A DNA stretch of 41,721 bases. It comes from Candidatus Bathyarchaeota archaeon BA2 (lineage in GTDB: Archaea > Thermoproteota > Bathyarchaeia > Bathyarchaeales > Bathyarchaeaceae). Of this stretch, positions 39,221 to 41,721 are shown piece after piece. Numbering within the stretch: position 1 is the stretch's first letter; every line of letters starts with the position of its first letter. The position numbers and the translations under genes were made by a program. The stretch is from contig LIHK01000020.1 in the NCBI GenBank assembly GCA_001399795.1, forward strand, positions 1 to 41,721, written 5' to 3'. The notes under the pieces are model-generated. The model was not told where the DNA came from, ran no database searches, and saw only the letters and a list, made by a program, of their open reading frames with translations.

Positions 39221-39622
39221 TTAGAATATTCTTTTGATCCATGGAATTTTATCGAAGTCATTGTCATTTGAATATATTTCTCTTAAGTTTAGTCTCTTCA
39301 TTTGTGTGGCGATCACGATGTCATCCCACATGGACCATGAGAGGTTCAGCTCCGATTGAATGTCCCTTGCTTCTTCAAAATCCAGTATATGTGTTTCAAC
39401 TTTGTCTAGGGAAGTGAGTTGCTTTAGTAAGGACAAGAAAAGGGGTATCACGCTTTGCCTTCCTTTCCACCTAAGATAGCTGCAAACTTGGGTAACTACC
39501 AGCGTTGAGGTTGCCGACCTCTCCCCACGCTCTATTTTTTCCAGTAAACTCTTGGCTGTTTTTCCATACACGGGGTCGGCGGCTAGGTGGTATACGAAAA
39601 CGTTGGAGTCTACAAAGCGCAC
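39221..39622 (-). CDS. PIN-domain toxin with E-to-Q change
   Basis: The 133-residue PIN domain has FVDSNVFVYHL at the start and MWDDIVIATQMK plus SNDNDFDKI near the end. In the middle, where PIN toxins usually have a catalytic Glu (TxxxxEV), it reads STLVVTQVCSYL, with Gln from a CAA codon. The remaining acidic residues are present. Activity may be reduced. Its start overlaps the AbrB antitoxin stop by 1 nt. Confidence 0.83.
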   Translation of the reverse strand: MRFVDSNVFVYHLAADPVYGKTAKSLLEKIERGERSATSTLVVTQVCSYLRWKGRQSVIPLFLSLLKQLTSLDKVETHILDFEEARDIQSELNLSWSMWDDIVIATQMKRLNLREIYSNDNDFDKIPWIKRIF

Positions 39623-39840
39623 TAGGATTCCCTGCCTGCCGCCTCCTCGATCTCCTCAATCTCAACTTTACCGAGCTGAGCTGAATCCCAAGAGTCTCTT
39701 ACCGAAACCCCCTTAGGCTTTAGGAGGATGGCGACTCCCGAAACCTCAACGGTCAAAGAATCGCCTTCCTTAATGCCCAGTAGCAACCTTAATTTAAGGG
39801 GAAGCGTTATCCTACCTTTATTCCCAATCTTAACTTCCAT
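39622..39840 (-). CDS. AbrB-type antitoxin (VapB-like)
   Basis: The 72 residues begin with the swapped-hairpin fold MEVKIGNKGRITLPLKLRLL and SLTVEVSGVAILLKPKG, then a helical tail (LGKVEIEEIEEAAG) for the toxin. It is coupled to the PIN gene by a 1-nt overlap. It likely represses its own promoter in the 39841-39980 region. Confidence 0.86.
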   Translation of the reverse strand: MEVKIGNKGRITLPLKLRLLLGIKEGDSLTVEVSGVAILLKPKGVSVRDSWDSAQLGKVEIEEIEEAAGRES

Positions 39841-40062
39841 TTATAATTCCCACCTAAAAGAGGGAAATAATCCTTACTAAGTTTAGTGGTGCTCATGAGC
39901 TTTGACGCTTATGTTGCTTAACCTAGAAAGCTTGTTGATCAGAAAAAGGAAACGTCACAGCAACTACTACAAGGAGAAGGGATGGCGTCCCATCCATGGA
40001 AAACCCGTCATTTTATATCATTCTTGTTAAAATATTTAGTTGGAACTCCCTCTGTTAATTTG

Positions 40063-40401
40063 ATGCCTAAAAATGAGAAAACCAACAGATTAAAGCAAAA
40101 GCCAGAAAACCGCAGGAAAAGGAGGAATCAGGAAAAAGCCTTAAAAATAGACCAAAAGACCCGCCCCAAGGTTCCAAAACTTAAAATAAACCATGAGGCA
40201 AAATTAGTTCTTCGGGCGGGATTATTGTCAAAACTAGACAACTTTTTAAGCCTCGTCAAAGACGGGAACATGGCACAGCCTCACTCAACTCTCAAAAAAG
40301 TGTCGCTTCCGACAGAGCAGCTTGCCAAGATTTCGGAAACCCTCTTTGAACAGGGAATCACTCAATACCAAGAAGCCAGATGGGTGAGGATCAACCTCTG
40401 A
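40063..40401 (+). CDS. Lys/Arg-rich hypothetical protein
   Basis: ATG 40063 is preferred over the track's 39982; a TATA-like TTAAAATATTTAG lies about 25-30 nt upstream (leaderless type). The first 45 residues are extremely basic (KPENRRKRRNQEKALKIDQK) and probably disordered or RNA-binding. The rest is a small helical domain (RAGLLSKLDNFLSLVKDGNM, SLPTEQLAKISETLFEQGIT) that could be a winged helix. The function is unknown. Confidence 0.6.
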   Translation: MPKNEKTNRLKQKPENRRKRRNQEKALKIDQKTRPKVPKLKINHEAKLVLRAGLLSKLDNFLSLVKDGNMAQPHSTLKKVSLPTEQLAKISETLFEQGITQYQEARWVRINL

Positions 40402-40412
40402 ACGGGGCGCCT

Positions 40413-40808
40413 TTATTTCCGAAGATGACAAGAAGCTGAGCGTAAGCCACGGTTATCAAATTCAACTTTGAGTATATCGCAGAGCTTGTTATGATCAACG
40501 TTTTTTTCCATGAAGATGCTGAGACGATTATCGCCAATAGTCATAGATAGGACCTTCATGTCTTCGCCTTCCAGGATTATGTCGTCAACTTTACCAATCT
40601 CAAACGTGTTTGGTATGTCCTGCCCTGCCTCAAAGGCTGTGGCGGACAAGATTGCGTAGTCGATTATTTTTGTTGGGTCTTTTAAGTCTATTGAGGCGGA
40701 ATTTGGACCCCTAAGAATGTATCCGATGATTCCCTGTTTGGTCTTAATGTCCTTTAGAGTTTCTTGCACCTTCTCGATTTCTTCTTTGGACTTGCTTTTA
40801 GCGGGCAT
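40413..40808 (-). CDS. Roadblock/LC7-domain protein (131 aa)
   Basis: After a charged N-terminal helix (KEEIEKVQETLKDIKTKQG) the text follows a Roadblock/LC7 fold: IIGYILRGPNSASIDLKDPT, IIDYAILSATAFEAGQDIPN, DIILEGEDMKVLSMTIGDNR, LSIFMEKNVDHNKLCDIL. Such proteins dimerise and in archaea often serve as partners of small GTPases or regulators. It follows the second Roadblock gene directly (stop and start separated by 0 nt), so the two probably form a heterodimer. Confidence 0.8.
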   Translation of the reverse strand: MPAKSKSKEEIEKVQETLKDIKTKQGIIGYILRGPNSASIDLKDPTKIIDYAILSATAFEAGQDIPNTFEIGKVDDIILEGEDMKVLSMTIGDNRLSIFMEKNVDHNKLCDILKVEFDNRGLRSASCHLRK

Positions 40809-41507
40809 CTAATTTTCCTCGTTTTCTGTAGGTTTGACTCTGACCAATTCTCCCTTTTTCACTTCAAGGATCTTGCAGATTTTTTCAGGTATTCTTATTA
40901 TTCCCTTTCCCTTCAGCTTTTCATCGTTTATTTCCTTCACCTTGCATTGAGTCGCCTTTCCACTAAAGGCTTCTATCTCAACTTCACCAATGCTTTTTCG
41001 GTTTAAAAGCTCGGACCAATGCTCTAGAATTTCGAGGTCTACTTTCACGGAGTCGCCGATAAAAAATCCGCTGAGGGTGTCAACTATGAGTTGTTTTGAA
41101 GGTGTAAGCTGTTTTGGAGGTGCAGGTTGGAGGGGGGTAGGGGCGATGCTGTCCAGCAGTTTCAGGACTGTCGGAACGATCACATGTGTTATGGCTCGTA
41201 GAAAAGTTGCATCCGCATTTTTAGACATTGCTAAGGCCAGGTACATATTGTTGATGTAGGATATGTGGACCTTGCCTTTTTCTCCTTCGATCATTAGAGC
41301 TTGTAGGCCCCCGATCATATCTTCTTTTTTTACAATGCTTTGAAAAGAACGCACAGTATTTTCCATTGTTTCTTCACTGGTTTCTGGATCCCCTGCAACT
41401 ATGTTTCCGTCTTTTGTAAAGATAAAAGAGCAACTGACGTCGGGACATGTCTTTTTGATTTCGGTTAGGGCGCTTTTTAGCGCAACGGCGTGTGCATTTT
41501 GGCTCAT
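40809..41507 (-). CDS. Roadblock/LC7 protein with C-terminal AbrB-like domain (232 aa)
   Basis: Residues 5-115 are Roadblock-like (LKSALTEIKKTCPDVSCSFI, FTKDGNIVAGDPETSEE, KVHISYINNMYLALAM). A proline-rich linker (APTPLQPAPPKQL) leads to a C-terminal region at about 150-230 with GEVEIEAFSGKATQCKV and a final GKGIIRIPEKICKILEVKKG, the AbrB/SpoVT signature. It combines a dimerisation platform with a DNA-binding-like hairpin. It is in operon with the 131-residue Roadblock gene. Confidence 0.8.
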   Translation of the reverse strand: MSQNAHAVALKSALTEIKKTCPDVSCSFIFTKDGNIVAGDPETSEETMENTVRSFQSIVKKEDMIGGLQALMIEGEKGKVHISYINNMYLALAMSKNADATFLRAITHVIVPTVLKLLDSIAPTPLQPAPPKQLTPSKQLIVDTLSGFFIGDSVKVDLEILEHWSELLNRKSIGEVEIEAFSGKATQCKVKEINDEKLKGKGIIRIPEKICKILEVKKGELVRVKPTENEEN

Positions 41508-41535
41508 TGTTTTTCGCTTCCGGGGAGATGGAGGT

Positions 41536-41721
41536 CTACGAGATCTTGAGCAGAATTTTTTCTGGCACCCCGTCGCTTTCCAACACTAGGTATTTTAGTC
41601 CTTCAGTGTCCCCGATTTGGTCCACCCAGTTTAGAGCTTCGCGAGCCTTTTGTAAGACCAGTAGCCTGTCTTGCTGGCTTCGGACAACTTCTTCGATGGC
41701 TGTTAGTTCATGGAAAGGATT
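41536..41721 (-). CDS. hypothetical protein, 5' part outside the window
   Basis: The last 61 codons of a minus-strand gene enter at the window edge: NPFHELTAIEEVVRSQQDRL, VLQKAREALNWVDQIGDTEG, YLVLESDGVPEKILLKIS and TAG at 41536. It is alpha-helical and charged, with no recognised domain in the visible part. It ends 28 nt before the Roadblock/AbrB gene and is probably the upstream cistron of that operon. Confidence 0.7.
   Translation of the reverse strand, partial: NPFHELTAIEEVVRSQQDRLLVLQKAREALNWVDQIGDTEGLKYLVLESDGVPEKILLKIS

Noticed and set aside
1-41721. CRISPR arrays, rRNA genes, complete tRNAs, integrases or transposases
   Set aside because: I looked for regularly spaced repeats, rRNA-like blocks, full cloverleafs, and tyrosine recombinase or transposase motifs, and saw none. 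The mobile signature is proviral and TA debris only.

Overview
The window is archaeal, most probably from a Bathyarchaeia-like member of the Thermoproteota. Many starts sit about 25 nt after an archaeal TATA box (leaderless type) or follow GGTGA/GGAGG ribosome sites. The gene set also fits: PaREP1 proteins, HTH_45-type winged helices, AbrB/PIN pairs, archaeal DUF5752, Roadblock/LC7 proteins, and secreted proteins ending in a PVDKFGLLAPY membrane anchor. The taxon is an inference from gene families; no rRNA or complete tRNA gene is present.

Layout. 0-10.5 kb is mostly ordinary chromosome: cell-surface proteins (one of about 760 residues with PKD and Ig-like domains, and two broken ones), small regulators, a DRG/Obg-like GTPase with a TGS domain, and a half-size EamA transporter. 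10.5-17 kb is a toxin-antitoxin island: AbrB/PIN, RHH/PIN, MNT/HEPN and a lone HEPN gene, interleaved with small retropepsin-like (clan AA) proteases and decayed 3' ends of one repeated gene. 17.1-21.4 kb is a tight minus-strand cluster. It holds two small genes, a gene in the small-terminase position, a frameshifted phage-type large terminase, an ABC-ATPase fused to a GNAT acetyltransferase (COG2401-like) starting right behind it, an RHH-wHTH regulator and a 55-residue ORF absent from the ORF track. 21.5-30.9 kb returns to accessory DNA: VapBC, two more retropepsins, a 948-residue restriction-methylase with a possible nuclease partner, PaREP1 genes (one a wreck), AbrB/PIN and a TumA/TumE-like pair. 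30.8-36.6 kb carries proviral debris (head-tail connector, truncated virion glycosidase-like gene, Zn-ribbon, wHTH, beta-helix tail protein, portal C-terminus, small holin-like protein) plus an uncharacterised three-gene operon. 36.8-41.7 kb has a pair of paralogous Cys-rich proteins around a membrane protein gene, RHH/RelE with a perfect palindromic operator, AbrB/PIN, and two Roadblock/LC7 proteins at the edge.

Taken together, the middle of the window looks like an old integration hot spot. One or more tailed-virus genomes were dismembered and inverted, and stability modules accumulated around them. Three partial copies of the 3' end of the ABC-ATPase/GNAT gene lie at the borders of the TA cassettes next to the intact gene. 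Two tRNA T-arm-like fragments (17.06 and 38.44 kb) may be old attachment-site traces.

At least six genes are broken by frameshifts or stops, several at homopolymers. Real decay and assembly error cannot be separated from the sequence alone, and this caveat applies to every pseudogene call. The best candidates for something undescribed are the terminase + ABC-ATPase/GNAT operon, the recurring retropepsin/DUF5678 cassettes in TA-like positions, and the three-gene operon at 33.4-34.8 kb.
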